From Ilyomonas limi (GTDB lineage: Bacteria; Bacteroidota; Bacteroidia; Chitinophagales; Chitinophagaceae): a stretch of DNA of 64,000 bases. A model generated the notes under the pieces. That model was not told where the DNA came from and ran no database searches. It was given only the letters and a program-made list of their open reading frames with translations. This document shows, piece after piece, positions 25,548 to 34,515 of this stretch. The stretch spans positions 184,310 to 248,309 of the forward strand of contig NZ_SZQL01000008.1 of the NCBI RefSeq assembly GCF_005233845.1, written 5' to 3'. The position numbers and the translations under genes were made by a program. Positions within the stretch are counted from its first letter, which is position 1. The number at the start of each line of letters is the position of its first letter.

Positions 25548-26525
25548 ATGGTTTTTGTTACGGGCGCTACAGGATTGGTTGGTTCGCATCTGGTGCAGGC
25601 CTTGGTACAGCAAGGCAGGCAAGTGCGCGCATTGTACCGCTCGGCTATTCCTTCTTACGAAGGTGCCGATAAGGTAGAATGGATAAAAGGCGACATTCTC
25701 GACGTGATAGCATTAGAAGAAGCATTAGCGGGCGTAGAACAGGTATATCATTGTGCCGCAGTGGTTTCCTTTAACCCCAAAAAAATACATGAACTATACC
25801 AAACAAATATAGAAGGTACAGCCAATATAGTAAACGCATGTATTACTGCCGGTGTACAAAAGTTGTTGCATGTAAGCTCGGTTGCAGCGCTCGGACGCAT
25901 AAATGAGGGAGTAGCTATAGATGAGAACATGCACTGGTCTCCAAAGACCAACAACAGCGAGTATGGCAAAAGTAAATACCTGGCAGAAATGGAAGTGTGG
26001 CGTGGCATTGGTGAAGGACTGAAAGCAGTAATTGTAAATCCAACTATCATACTGGGTGCAGGCGATTGGAATGGCGGCTCCTCGCAGATCTTTAAAACGG
26101 TATATGAGGAGTTTCCATGGTACACCGATGGCATAACCGGCTTTGTAGATGTAGTGGATGTGGTAAGCGCCATGCAGTTGTTGATGGAAAGCGAGGTATC
26201 GGCACAGCGTTATATTTTGAATGCGGTAAATATGTCTTTTAAAGAACTGTTTGTAATGATTGCACAATGTTTTGGCAAACGCCCGGTACATAAAAAAGTA
26301 ACCCCTTTTATGGCAGGTGTTATCTGGCGCTGGGAGGCTATAAAATACAGGCTTACCGGCATCAGTCCACTCCTTACGAAGGAAACAGCAGCCAGCGCGC
26401 AGGCAAAAGTATTTTTTAAAAATGGGAAATTTTTACAGCAGTTCCCAAGCTTTAAATATACCCCAATTACTACAACAATTTACAATATATGTAACCAACT
26501 TAAAATGAAACACCAACTCATATAG
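25548..26525 (+). CDS. NAD-dependent epimerase/dehydratase family protein (extended SDR)
   Basis: A cytoplasmic Rossmann-fold enzyme of 325 residues. It starts MVFVTGATGLVGSHLVQALV with the extended-SDR glycine motif TGATGLVG, has HCAAVVSFNP after the fourth strand, and the catalytic set Ser (HVSSVAALG), Tyr and Lys (NSEYGKSKYLAE). The middle segment VIVNPTIILGAGDWNGGSSQ is typical of dihydroflavonol-reductase-like SDRs. The substrate is unknown: the family reduces or epimerises sugars, sterols and flavonoid-like alcohols. The start at 25548 is set by the glycine motif and by the promoter box at 25500. Confidence 0.82.
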   Translation: MVFVTGATGLVGSHLVQALVQQGRQVRALYRSAIPSYEGADKVEWIKGDILDVIALEEALAGVEQVYHCAAVVSFNPKKIHELYQTNIEGTANIVNACITAGVQKLLHVSSVAALGRINEGVAIDENMHWSPKTNNSEYGKSKYLAEMEVWRGIGEGLKAVIVNPTIILGAGDWNGGSSQIFKTVYEEFPWYTDGITGFVDVVDVVSAMQLLMESEVSAQRYILNAVNMSFKELFVMIAQCFGKRPVHKKVTPFMAGVIWRWEAIKYRLTGISPLLTKETAASAQAKVFFKNGKFLQQFPSFKYTPITTTIYNICNQLKMKHQLI

Positions 26526-26670
26526 CCTTTTATAGATATATGATCTAAGGTAAATTATAAGCCGCCTTTAATTGAATATTAATTGTATTTTCTCCTGCTT
26601 CGCATTTACTTGCATCCATTAATTTTTACCCATTAAAGCATCTTATTTTACATATAAAAACAAGAGCCTG

Positions 26671-28050
26671 ATGTTGGTGGTAGCAATGATAATTGTTATC
26701 ATTTTTATCGCCTTCAACATCATCAGAGTATGGCATGCCTTCGGAAGTGCGACTACCCTCAACGAAGCCTTTCCGTACATACGTAATGTTATTACTGTGT
26801 TTGTAGCAGGTGTATTGATTTTTATTGTACTGCTGGTTATTTATTACCGCATGGTGCTTACCAACATCTCTTTTCGCAGCGAAAGCGAAAGCCAGTTGCG
26901 TGCTGCAAAAATGGCTGCCGAAGATGCCAACCACTCCAAAACGCAATTTCTCTCTACCATGAGCAATGAGCTGCGCACGCCGCTTAATCATGTACTTAAC
27001 TCGGCATCGCTGCTGCAGCAAACGCAACTCGACGATCAGCAAAAAAAGATGGTAAGTGTGGTGCACCGCGGCGCAGTTAGCCTGTTATCAGTAATTAACG
27101 ACAGTCTTGACTTCTTCAAAATAGAATCGGGCAAGCTGACACTCGAAAACAATCCGTTGTCCTTAAAGGATTGTATAGAAGAGGTGCGCACATTATTGCT
27201 TGCAGACAGCCAGCATATAGCCATCAATTACCAGATAGCTCCGCAGGTGCCTGCATTAATTGTAAGTGATATTGTACGCCTGCGCCAGGTGCTGATAAAC
27301 CTGCTGGGCAATGCAGTACAGTTTACCGATACGGGTATATTGCAGCTGGATGTAGAGTTGCTGAGTGAGCAAGCCAACAACCTGCAGTTGCAGTTTAAGA
27401 TTGCAGACGCCGGCGATAAGGAGAATACGACATATACACCACCATCGCTGGACGAAGTGATGTACACTACACACTATACAGGACTAGGCTTATCTATAGC
27501 TGCACGCTTAGTGGCGCTGATGGGCGGTGCTGTTAAGATAGAAAGTACATCCGGCGGCAGCGTGTTTACTTTTACTATTCGCGCAGGCAAAATTATGGAT
27601 ACACAGGTACGTACAGTAACCGATACCAACGGTGATAAAGTAGATAAGGAATTAAGCAGAAGGATTCCATTACGCATACTCTCTGCCGATGACAACGAAA
27701 TGAGTCAATTGATACTGTCCTCCATATTGAGGAAAATGGGCTATAAATGTGAAGCAGCTAAAAACGGTACGGAAGCCGTAGCTAAAGCAGTAGAAGAAAA
27801 ATACGACCTTATTTTTATGGATATGTTTATGCCTGAAATGGATGGTATGGAAGCCACCAAACGTATCCGCGAGTTTTACCTGCAAAGCACCCGCCCGGTT
27901 ATCATTGCGCTTACAGCCAATGCACTGGACGACGCGAGTAAGTTTAAGCAGGCAGGCATTAACAGTTTTATTGTAAAGCCTATCAAACCAAAAGATATAG
28001 AACAGGCTATTATTGAACATTGCAGCAATATGCCGCAAGTAGCAGAGTAA
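26671..28050 (+). CDS. Hybrid sensor histidine kinase/response regulator with the H-box His replaced by Asn
   Basis: A membrane protein of 459 residues. Two membrane helices (3-20 and 42-60) flank a loop of about 20 residues, so there is almost no periplasmic sensor. The HisKA region reads STMSNELRTPLNHVL: the phosphorylated His of the consensus SHELRTP is Asn99 (codon AAT at 26965). The N box is intact (RLRQVLINLLGNAVQFT), the G1 box is degenerate (ADAGDKEN), the G2 box is intact (TGLGLSIAARL). The receiver domain from about 333 has Asp340-Asp341, phospho-acceptor Asp384 (FMDMFMPEMDG) and the Lys in VKPIK. It probably cannot autophosphorylate; its receiver could still be used by another kinase. 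A terminator follows at 28118-28147. Confidence 0.88.
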   Translation: MLVVAMIIVIIFIAFNIIRVWHAFGSATTLNEAFPYIRNVITVFVAGVLIFIVLLVIYYRMVLTNISFRSESESQLRAAKMAAEDANHSKTQFLSTMSNELRTPLNHVLNSASLLQQTQLDDQQKKMVSVVHRGAVSLLSVINDSLDFFKIESGKLTLENNPLSLKDCIEEVRTLLLADSQHIAINYQIAPQVPALIVSDIVRLRQVLINLLGNAVQFTDTGILQLDVELLSEQANNLQLQFKIADAGDKENTTYTPPSLDEVMYTTHYTGLGLSIAARLVALMGGAVKIESTSGGSVFTFTIRAGKIMDTQVRTVTDTNGDKVDKELSRRIPLRILSADDNEMSQLILSSILRKMGYKCEAAKNGTEAVAKAVEEKYDLIFMDMFMPEMDGMEATKRIREFYLQSTRPVIIALTANALDDASKFKQAGINSFIVKPIKPKDIEQAIIEHCSNMPQVAE

Positions 28051-28117
28051 TGAGGTTATTCGTTTAGAGTTTTGAGCAAAAGTATTATTCTAATTAATTT
28101 AATAATAGTTATCAGTT

Positions 28118-28147
28118 ACAAAGCCACTCAGTTTTGAGTGGCTTTGT
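28118..28147 (+). terminator. Terminator after the hybrid kinase gene
   Basis: ACAAAGCCACTCA (28118-28130) pairs perfectly with TGAGTGGCTTTGT (28135-28147) around a four-base loop. The following T tract is weak. Confidence 0.7.
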
Positions 28148-28245
28148 AGTGCCTTGTTATGCCTACGTCTTTATTAAATGGCATTGAAGCGGAAAAGCTA
28201 ACATTTGAAATACCCTCCACAACACTATTCCTCCGCTCATACAGC

Positions 28246-28253
28246 TATCTTTG
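28246..28253 (+). promoter_or_regulatory. Promoter -7 box of the FAH-family gene
   Basis: TATCTTTG, a full TAnnTTTG match, 36 bases before the ATG at 28290. Confidence 0.6.
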
Positions 28254-28289
28254 TAATCTTTCAAAAACCAACATAATTATTAACCATTT

Positions 28290-29147
28290 ATGAAACTCAT
28301 TCGTTTTGGCGAAGCGGGCAAAGAGAAGCCCGGCATACAAGTTACTGATGATAAAAGAATAGATGTGTCTGCATTTGGCGAAGATTATACAGAAGATTTC
28401 TTTACCAATAATGGCATAAACCGCCTGGCACAATGGCTCGAAATACACGGGCAGGAATGCCCTGTTGTAAGCAACGAAACGAGGTTGGGACCACCTTTGT
28501 TAAAACCATCCAAAATTGTTTGCATCGGGCTAAACTATACCGACCATGCTGCCGAAAGCAACATGCAGGTACCTGTAGAGCCAATTCTGTTTTTTAAATC
28601 CACTACAGCAATTGTGGGTCCCAACGATGATTTGATTATACCCAAAAACAGTACAAAAACTGACTGGGAAGTAGAGCTGGCTGTTGTAATAGGAAAACGG
28701 GCATCGTACGTTAAAGAAAGTGAAGCGGAAGACTACATTGCCGGTTATCTCCTGCACAACGATTACAGTGAACGCCACTTTCAACTGGAGCGCGTGGGAC
28801 AATGGGTAAAAGGTAAAAGCTGCGACACCTTTGCGCCACTTGGCCCATGGCTGGCTACCAAAGACGAAATTAAAGATGTAAACAACTTACGGCTTTGGCT
28901 TACGGTAAATGGTAAGATGATGCAGGATGGCAACACCAGCAATCTTATTTTTAAAGTACCTATGCTTATTGCTTATATCAGCCAGTTTATGACGCTGTTG
29001 CCGGGCGACATCATCACTACAGGCACGCCTGCAGGTGTAGGTCTGGGCATGAAACCGCCTGTTTATCTTAAAGCCGGCGATGTTGTTGAATTGGGAATTG
29101 ATGGGCTTGGCTCCTCCAAACAAGCAGCAAAGAATTATGAGGGATGA
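28290..29147 (+). CDS. Fumarylacetoacetate hydrolase family protein
   Basis: A cytoplasmic enzyme of 285 residues of the FAH superfamily. The N-terminal lid domain (MKLIRFGEAGKEKPGIQ) is followed by the metal-binding core: CIGLNYTDHAAESN, then FFKSTTAIVGPND, the Glu pair in TDWEVELAVVIGK, the Asp in LLHNDYSERHFQ, KGKSCDTFAPLGPW and TTGTPAGVGLGMKPP. The arrangement matches the ureidoglycolate lyase / 2,4-diketo-3-deoxy-L-fuconate hydrolase group. No ureide or fucose genes are adjacent, so the substrate is open. It is a distant relative of the AraD1-like protein at 46676, which belongs to the same superfamily. Confidence 0.85.
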   Translation: MKLIRFGEAGKEKPGIQVTDDKRIDVSAFGEDYTEDFFTNNGINRLAQWLEIHGQECPVVSNETRLGPPLLKPSKIVCIGLNYTDHAAESNMQVPVEPILFFKSTTAIVGPNDDLIIPKNSTKTDWEVELAVVIGKRASYVKESEAEDYIAGYLLHNDYSERHFQLERVGQWVKGKSCDTFAPLGPWLATKDEIKDVNNLRLWLTVNGKMMQDGNTSNLIFKVPMLIAYISQFMTLLPGDIITTGTPAGVGLGMKPPVYLKAGDVVELGIDGLGSSKQAAKNYEG

Positions 29148-29163
29148 GGTATGAGCATTCTAC

Positions 29164-29275
29164 GTGAATGGTGAGTTGTGAGTGAAAGGTAAAACGTGAG
29201 CAGTGAAAATTAGAGATGTGACTTAACACGTTACTTACAACTGCCCACTCACTATTCACAACTCGCAAACTCACA
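29164..29275. repeat. Inverted repeat of the GTGAATGG/GTGAGT family
   Basis: The left arm GTGAATGGTGAGTTGTGAGT (29164-29183) faces ACTCACTATTCACAACTCG (about 29247-29265), with further partial pairing between. It is the most complete member of the family also seen at 10062 and 20531. Confidence 0.55.
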
Positions 29276-29351
29276 AAATCTGCCATTCATCATTTATTCA
29301 AATACCAACTGTTAGTTCTTTACCTACTTTTACGTATTACAATGCAGCAAC

Positions 29352-30620
29352 ATGGTATTGAAGGATTCATTTTTACAAGCCTATAAAACGGTTGCCAGCA
29401 ACAAGCTGCGCACCGGCATTACTGTAGCCATTATAGCTTTTGGTATCATGGCGCTTATTGGCATTATTACTGCCATTGATGCCATGAACAGCAGCCTTAA
29501 AGACAACTTTGCTACTATGGGTGCCAATGGTTTTACTATTTCGTACAAAGAGCGCATCCGCTTTGGCAACAACAACGATAATGCAACCAAAGAAACCCGC
29601 GGCAAAAAGAAAAAGAAATCCAATCTTGATAAGCCTATTATATTATCTGAAGCAGAAAGATTTAAAAAGGATTATGATTTTCCGGCTATAGTAAGTATTG
29701 CCTTGAACGGCAGATGGAGCTATGAAGTGCATTATGGCGATAAAAAAACAAATCCCAATGTGCGTGTAAATGGCGGCGATGAAAACTATTTGCAGGTAAA
29801 CGGTTACAGCATTGATGTGGGCAGGAATTTTACACCTGCAGATGTGCAAAGTGGTCGCAATGTATGCCTGTTGGGCAGCGATGTTGCCAATAAGCTTTTT
29901 GGCGAAAATCCGGTACGGGCAGTTGGCAAAACTATCCGCATTGGCACTGCGCCATTCCTGGTGTTGGGCGTGCTTAAACCCAAAGGCTCCAGTGCCCTGA
30001 TGCGTGCAGATAATGTAATCCTTACTACCTACAACAGTATTAGAAAATTGGGCAACAACGCCGACTCTTACACTATTGGCATAGCTGCCAACAGCATACA
30101 ACAGGTAGATGCTGCCATAGGATATGCTACGGCTCTCTTCAGAGGCATCCGCCATTTAACACCTACCGAAGACGAAAACTTTGTGGCAGAAAAAAGCGAT
30201 AAACTGGCGCAAACGTTTATTGGTTTGCTCAGCAGCATCGTTGGCGCTTCCGGCTTAATCGGACTGATCACGCTAATAAGTGCTGCCATTGCCCTCATGA
30301 ACATTATGCTTGTAGCTGTAAACGAGCGTACACGCGAGATAGGATTGATAAAAGCCATTGGTGGCAAAAAGAAAAATATACGTCAGCAGTTTTTATTTGA
30401 GTCAATCATCATCAGCGTGTCGGGCGCTATTTGCGGAATTATATTAGGTGTAATGGTGGGCAATATTTTCGCGCTGGTCTTAGATACCGGGTTTGTAGTG
30501 CCCTGGGGCTGGATTATTACGGGTATCGTTATTTGCGCCATATTTGGGTTGCTTGCAGGCTTGTGGCCAGCTATCAAGGCTTCCAAACTTAATCCTATTG
30601 TGGCTTTGCGGTATGAGTAG
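29352..30620 (+). CDS. MacB-like ABC transporter permease
   Basis: An inner-membrane protein of 422 residues. One N-terminal helix (TGITVAIIAFGIMALIGIIT) is followed by a periplasmic MacB-PCD domain of about 220 residues that contains the basic stretch ETRGKKKKKSNLDKP, and then an FtsX domain with three helices near the C-terminus (LLSSIVGASGLIGLITLISA; ISVSGAICGIILGVMVGNIF; WIITGIVICAIFGLLAGLWP), ending in the typical PAIKASKLNPIVALRYE. The signature NERTREIGLIKAIGGKKKNI is the coupling-helix motif of this family. No ATPase gene is adjacent, so its partner is encoded elsewhere. Export of a lipoprotein, peptide or drug is possible. Confidence 0.9.
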   Translation: MVLKDSFLQAYKTVASNKLRTGITVAIIAFGIMALIGIITAIDAMNSSLKDNFATMGANGFTISYKERIRFGNNNDNATKETRGKKKKKSNLDKPIILSEAERFKKDYDFPAIVSIALNGRWSYEVHYGDKKTNPNVRVNGGDENYLQVNGYSIDVGRNFTPADVQSGRNVCLLGSDVANKLFGENPVRAVGKTIRIGTAPFLVLGVLKPKGSSALMRADNVILTTYNSIRKLGNNADSYTIGIAANSIQQVDAAIGYATALFRGIRHLTPTEDENFVAEKSDKLAQTFIGLLSSIVGASGLIGLITLISAAIALMNIMLVAVNERTREIGLIKAIGGKKKNIRQQFLFESIIISVSGAICGIILGVMVGNIFALVLDTGFVVPWGWIITGIVICAIFGLLAGLWPAIKASKLNPIVALRYE

Positions 30621-31057
30621 CAAAAATTGGCAATAGTTTTTGTTTTAAATCACCAGGATACCAAGGTTCATAAAGAGAGGGTAGAAATACTTATCCGTTA
30701 TAAAATAATCGGTTGAGGTTGTTACCTACATTCACTGATACTACATAATTCATTTATCAATCCAAGAACTGTGATAAGCTGTTTGGAATACCTCACCGGG
30801 TTCATTCATTTCTTCTCTTGACCTGATTGATGAATTGAAGAAAATCATCTATTACCTTTTCCCTAGCTAAGCTACAAGTCTATCCAAAGCGCTGTGCAAA
30901 TCTTTTTCTATTATGAATTCCGGTGCCACTTACTTACTGGCTTTTCAGCTCAAACTATTTTTAGATCTATTGTAATTTTTGTTGTGTACAAATAAATGTT
31001 TGAATGAAATTTGTATAATATCATCTTTTTACAAAGGCGATTTCATAGCAGGGCAAA
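30621..31057. other. Intergenic region upstream of the PAS kinase gene
   Basis: No gene was found. Near 30650-30680 there is CACCAGGATACCAAGGTTCA followed by TAAAGAGAG, resembling the arm of the inverted repeat at 8234. The rest is AT-rich, and no clear terminator for the permease gene was seen. Confidence 0.35.
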
Positions 31058-34000
31058 ATGAATCTACAAACAAAAGACAACAGCATACAACCAACATACA
31101 CGTTTGTTAAGGGTGGCGGCGAAATGGGAAAATTGATTCGCACTGCCAACTTCTCAGATACAGTTTTAGGCAACCCCGAAACCTGGTCAGACAGTTTACG
31201 GTCTGCCGTAAACATTGCACTCAATTCAGGCTTCCCTATTGCCATTTATTGGGGCGAAGATTTTAATATTTTATACAACGACTCTTACAGCCCGATACTT
31301 GGTAATAAACATCCCTGGGCGTTGGGCAGGCCGGGATATGAAGCATGGGCAGAAATATGGGCAGATTTAGCAGAAGAATTCAAAAGCGTATTATACAATG
31401 GCGAGTCTATCCGCCGCCCCGATGCACTCCTGTTTATGCAGCGGTACGGCTACACCGAAGAGTGTTATTTCGATTATACCCTCTCTCCCATTATTGGACC
31501 GGATGGCAACATTGGCGGCGTTTTTAATGCCGTTATCGAAACTACTTACCGCGTTATCAACGAGCGGAGGGCAGGTATTATCCAGCAGTTGCTGCAACAG
31601 TTGAACACTGCTAAAACGGGGGAGCAAAGCCTGCAAAATTGCCTTGCAATATTAAAAGAGGCGAGCGAAGACATTCCGTTTTTTGCGCTCTATACCATAT
31701 CGGAGCACGATGCCGCTAAAACGTTGCTGGCAGGCGTATCCGGCATTTCGGCACAGGATGCTGCAAAAGCTATGTTTTTGTATCATCAGGTTGCCCATTC
31801 CGGCATATCCACGTATATTCCTAACCTAGATGTGTATCTGCGCAACCCGGTGATGAGCGTATGGGGCGATGCCTGCCGTGAAGCTTTGGTAGCAACCATT
31901 ACCAAGGGTGATACAAAAATTAATGGCTATATAGTAATGGGAGTGTCGCCACGCAAAAAGCTGGATAACGACTGTCAGCATTTTTTAGAATCGGTGGCGC
32001 TGCATGTAGGAACTATTTTGAATAACGGATACAGCTATGAGCACCGTAATGCACTGGAAAAAGAGCAACAGCTAAACGAGCAATTAGCTGCCGCCAACGA
32101 AGAGTTGAATGCCACTAATGAAGAACTGGCTGAATCGCAAATGAAACTGGCAAAGCTTAATAATGAGTTGGAAGAACGGGTATATCTCCGCACTAAAACA
32201 TTGGCAGAAAGAGAATTGCAGCTGCAACTATTAAATGAAGAGTTAGGCGCCATTAACGAAGAACTGACTGCTACAGTGGAGGAACTGGCAACTTCCAATG
32301 ATCAATTAGCCAATAGCCAGGATCGCTTGCTGCAAAGCCTGCAGGAGCTATCAGAAAAAGAAACCATTTTCCGCAACCTTATTGAACAGGCACCCGTAGC
32401 AATTGGTATGTTCAGCAGGCAGCAACTTATTATTACCGCGGCGAATGAAATTATGTTGTCGCTTTGGGGAAAAACAAAAGACATTATCGGCAAGCCACTG
32501 GCTGTTGCACTGCCAGAACTGGAAGGACAGCCTTTTTTGCAAATACTGGAGAATGTATTTACTACAGGCGATACTTTTTATGGTAATGAAGTAAAAGCAC
32601 TTCTTAATCATCATGGTACTTTAAAAGAATCCTATTTCAATTTTGTATATCAAGCCATCAGAGAAAATAATACTATTACCGGCATTATTGCAGTAGCTAC
32701 CGATGTTACGGAACAGGTTTTATCAAGGCAAAAAGTAGAAGAAAGTGAGTTTAATCTGCGCGGGCTGATTATGACGGCGCACTACTCGCTGATGATATTG
32801 CGTGGCAAAAACTGGATTGTAGAGATTGCCAACCAGTCGTTGGCAGATTTATGGGGCAAAACGATAGCAGAGATAACCGGGCGCCCGCTGATGGAGATAT
32901 TGCCCGAACTGGAAGGACAACCATTTCCTATGCTACTCCGCAAAGTATATGATACCGGATTGGGTTATGGACAGGAAGAAGAAGTATTTTATCACAATTC
33001 ACCACAAGGCTTGCAAAAAAAGTTTGTCAGCTTTTATTACGATCCGTTATTTGATACAAAAGGAAATGTAACGGGCATTATCGTAGCGGCAGAAGATATT
33101 ACTACGCGTGTAGAAGAACGGATAGACAAAGAGCGCGCCCAGCAAATGCTGGATATGGCAATCGAATCTGCCGAGATGGGCACCTGGTTTATCAATGCCG
33201 AAACGCGCGAGTTTATTCCTTCGTCAAGAATGAAAGCCTTGTTTGGTTATCACCGCGATGAAAAAATGTCTTACAAGGCGGTTGTTGGCCAAATAAAAGA
33301 AGAATACCGCGAAGCCGTTATTACGGCAGTAGAAGCTACTATTAGCAAAGGCGAACGATTTGATCTGGAGTTTCCCATTACTACTATTCACGACCAAAAG
33401 TTGCGTTGGATGAAAGCTACCGGAAAACTATATAATGCCGAGCGGGGAAGACCAGCCAATTTTTCCGGAACCATATTAGACATTACCGAGCGCAAGCTGG
33501 ATGATATTCGCAAGAACGATTTTATTGCGATGGTAAGTCATGAGCTAAAAACGCCGCTTACTTCCATTAAAGCGTATGTGCAAATGCTCACGATGCGGGC
33601 AAAGCACAGCGGCGATGCTTTTACTACCGACATTATCAACAAGGCGCATACACAGGTGAATAAAATGACGAATATGATTAACAGCTTCCTCAATGTATCG
33701 CGCCTGGAAGCAGGTAAAATACACCTTGAAAAAACCACTTTTAATATTGAAGAACTGGTAAAGAACATAGAAGATGAAATGTCTGTTAATACACACAGCC
33801 ATACAATTTATTTTAAATCGTGCAAGCCGTTGATTGTACATGCTGATTATGAGAAAATAGGCCAGGTTATTACCAATCTGGTAAGCAATGCGATGAAGTA
33901 TTCCAGCCCCGGCAAAAAGATTGAAATAGCCTGTGAGCAGATAGATGGGCTGGTGCAAATAAGTGTAAAGGATGAAGGTGTTGGCATCAAACCGCAGAAT

Positions 34001-34183
34001 ATAGACCGCCTGTTTGAACGATATTACCGGGTAGAAAACAAGAATACACCCATGGTATCCGGCTTTGGCATAGGCTTGTACTTGTGTGCCGAAATAGTAC
34101 AGCGCCACAAGGGCCGCATCTGGGTGGAAAGTGAGTTAGGTAAAGGCTCTACTTTTTACTTCACTATTCCTTTAGTAGAATAA
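31058..34183 (+). CDS. PAS/GAF-domain sensor histidine kinase
   Basis: A predicted cytoplasmic kinase of 1041 residues with no membrane segment. Parts in order: an N-terminal PAS-like domain (LGNPETWSDSLRSAVNIALN, NILYNDSYSPILGNKHPWAL), a GAF-like domain at about 175-325, a long coiled coil at about 330-440 rich in ANEELNATNEELAESQ repeats, PAS domains at about 450-565, 570-690 and 700-810 (IEQAPVAIGMFSRQQ; GRPLMEILPELEGQPFPMLL; MGTWFINAETREFI), then HisKA with intact His828 (AMVSHELKTPLTSIKAY) and HATPase with NLVSNAMKYSSPG, KDEGVGI and GFGIGLYLCAEIV. There is no receiver domain or adjacent response regulator, so the partner is encoded elsewhere. The two middle PAS domains share the GxPL..LPELEGQPF pattern, pointing to internal duplication. 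Confidence 0.9.
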   Translation: MNLQTKDNSIQPTYTFVKGGGEMGKLIRTANFSDTVLGNPETWSDSLRSAVNIALNSGFPIAIYWGEDFNILYNDSYSPILGNKHPWALGRPGYEAWAEIWADLAEEFKSVLYNGESIRRPDALLFMQRYGYTEECYFDYTLSPIIGPDGNIGGVFNAVIETTYRVINERRAGIIQQLLQQLNTAKTGEQSLQNCLAILKEASEDIPFFALYTISEHDAAKTLLAGVSGISAQDAAKAMFLYHQVAHSGISTYIPNLDVYLRNPVMSVWGDACREALVATITKGDTKINGYIVMGVSPRKKLDNDCQHFLESVALHVGTILNNGYSYEHRNALEKEQQLNEQLAAANEELNATNEELAESQMKLAKLNNELEERVYLRTKTLAERELQLQLLNEELGAINEELTATVEELATSNDQLANSQDRLLQSLQELSEKETIFRNLIEQAPVAIGMFSRQQLIITAANEIMLSLWGKTKDIIGKPLAVALPELEGQPFLQILENVFTTGDTFYGNEVKALLNHHGTLKESYFNFVYQAIRENNTITGIIAVATDVTEQVLSRQKVEESEFNLRGLIMTAHYSLMILRGKNWIVEIANQSLADLWGKTIAEITGRPLMEILPELEGQPFPMLLRKVYDTGLGYGQEEEVFYHNSPQGLQKKFVSFYYDPLFDTKGNVTGIIVAAEDITTRVEERIDKERAQQMLDMAIESAEMGTWFINAETREFIPSSRMKALFGYHRDEKMSYKAVVGQIKEEYREAVITAVEATISKGERFDLEFPITTIHDQKLRWMKATGKLYNAERGRPANFSGTILDITERKLDDIRKNDFIAMVSHELKTPLTSIKAYVQMLTMRAKHSGDAFTTDIINKAHTQVNKMTNMINSFLNVSRLEAGKIHLEKTTFNIEELVKNIEDEMSVNTHSHTIYFKSCKPLIVHADYEKIGQVITNLVSNAMKYSSPGKKIEIACEQIDGLVQISVKDEGVGIKPQNIDRLFERYYRVENKNTPMVSGFGIGLYLCAEIVQRHKGRIWVESELGKGSTFYFTIPLVE

Positions 34184-34515
34184 TTATTCGCATTTGCTAA
34201 GCGCACAAAAAATATTGACTGATGTTCTTCTTTTGTATGTTACAAGCGGCAGTTTTACTATGGGCTTTTAGTAGCCACAGCGCCACAAGTGCCAACACGC
34301 ACTTCAACACCGATGGTTCTCCTACAAGCAGGGCTTATTAATCTTCCAATTTATACAAACACTTACAGGATGTTGAATTCTGTAAGTGTTATCCGCGTTA
34401 TTGCTCATCTTTGCTATACTTTGTTATAGTCATTAATTGTAATTATAAATCAGATAACTTTCCTGCCGTAACAGCGAAGTTTTTATTACCTTTTTAGCAC
34501 TCTTTCCCACATTTT
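34184..34515. other. Convergent intergenic region with a perfect hairpin
   Basis: AACACTTACAG (about 34359-34369) pairs perfectly with CTGTAAGTGTT (about 34381-34391) around an 11-base loop, between two convergent genes. It lacks a T tract. The stretch 34230-34345 looked gene-like but has no supportable open frame. Confidence 0.45.

Noticed and set aside
25154..25672. A 172-codon frame opposite the MerR gene
   Set aside because: It is Ser- and Cys-rich, the typical image of an acidic Glu/Asp-rich coding strand read backwards, and it overlaps two well-supported genes.
26983..26991. His107 of the hybrid kinase as a replacement phospho-acceptor
   Set aside because: It lies eight residues after the H-box position, two helical turns further on, so it would not face the ATP site in a normal HisKA helix; no evidence supports its use.
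34230..34345. A GC-richer stretch that looked like a gene remnant
   Set aside because: No frame stays open on either strand and no recognisable protein segment was found.
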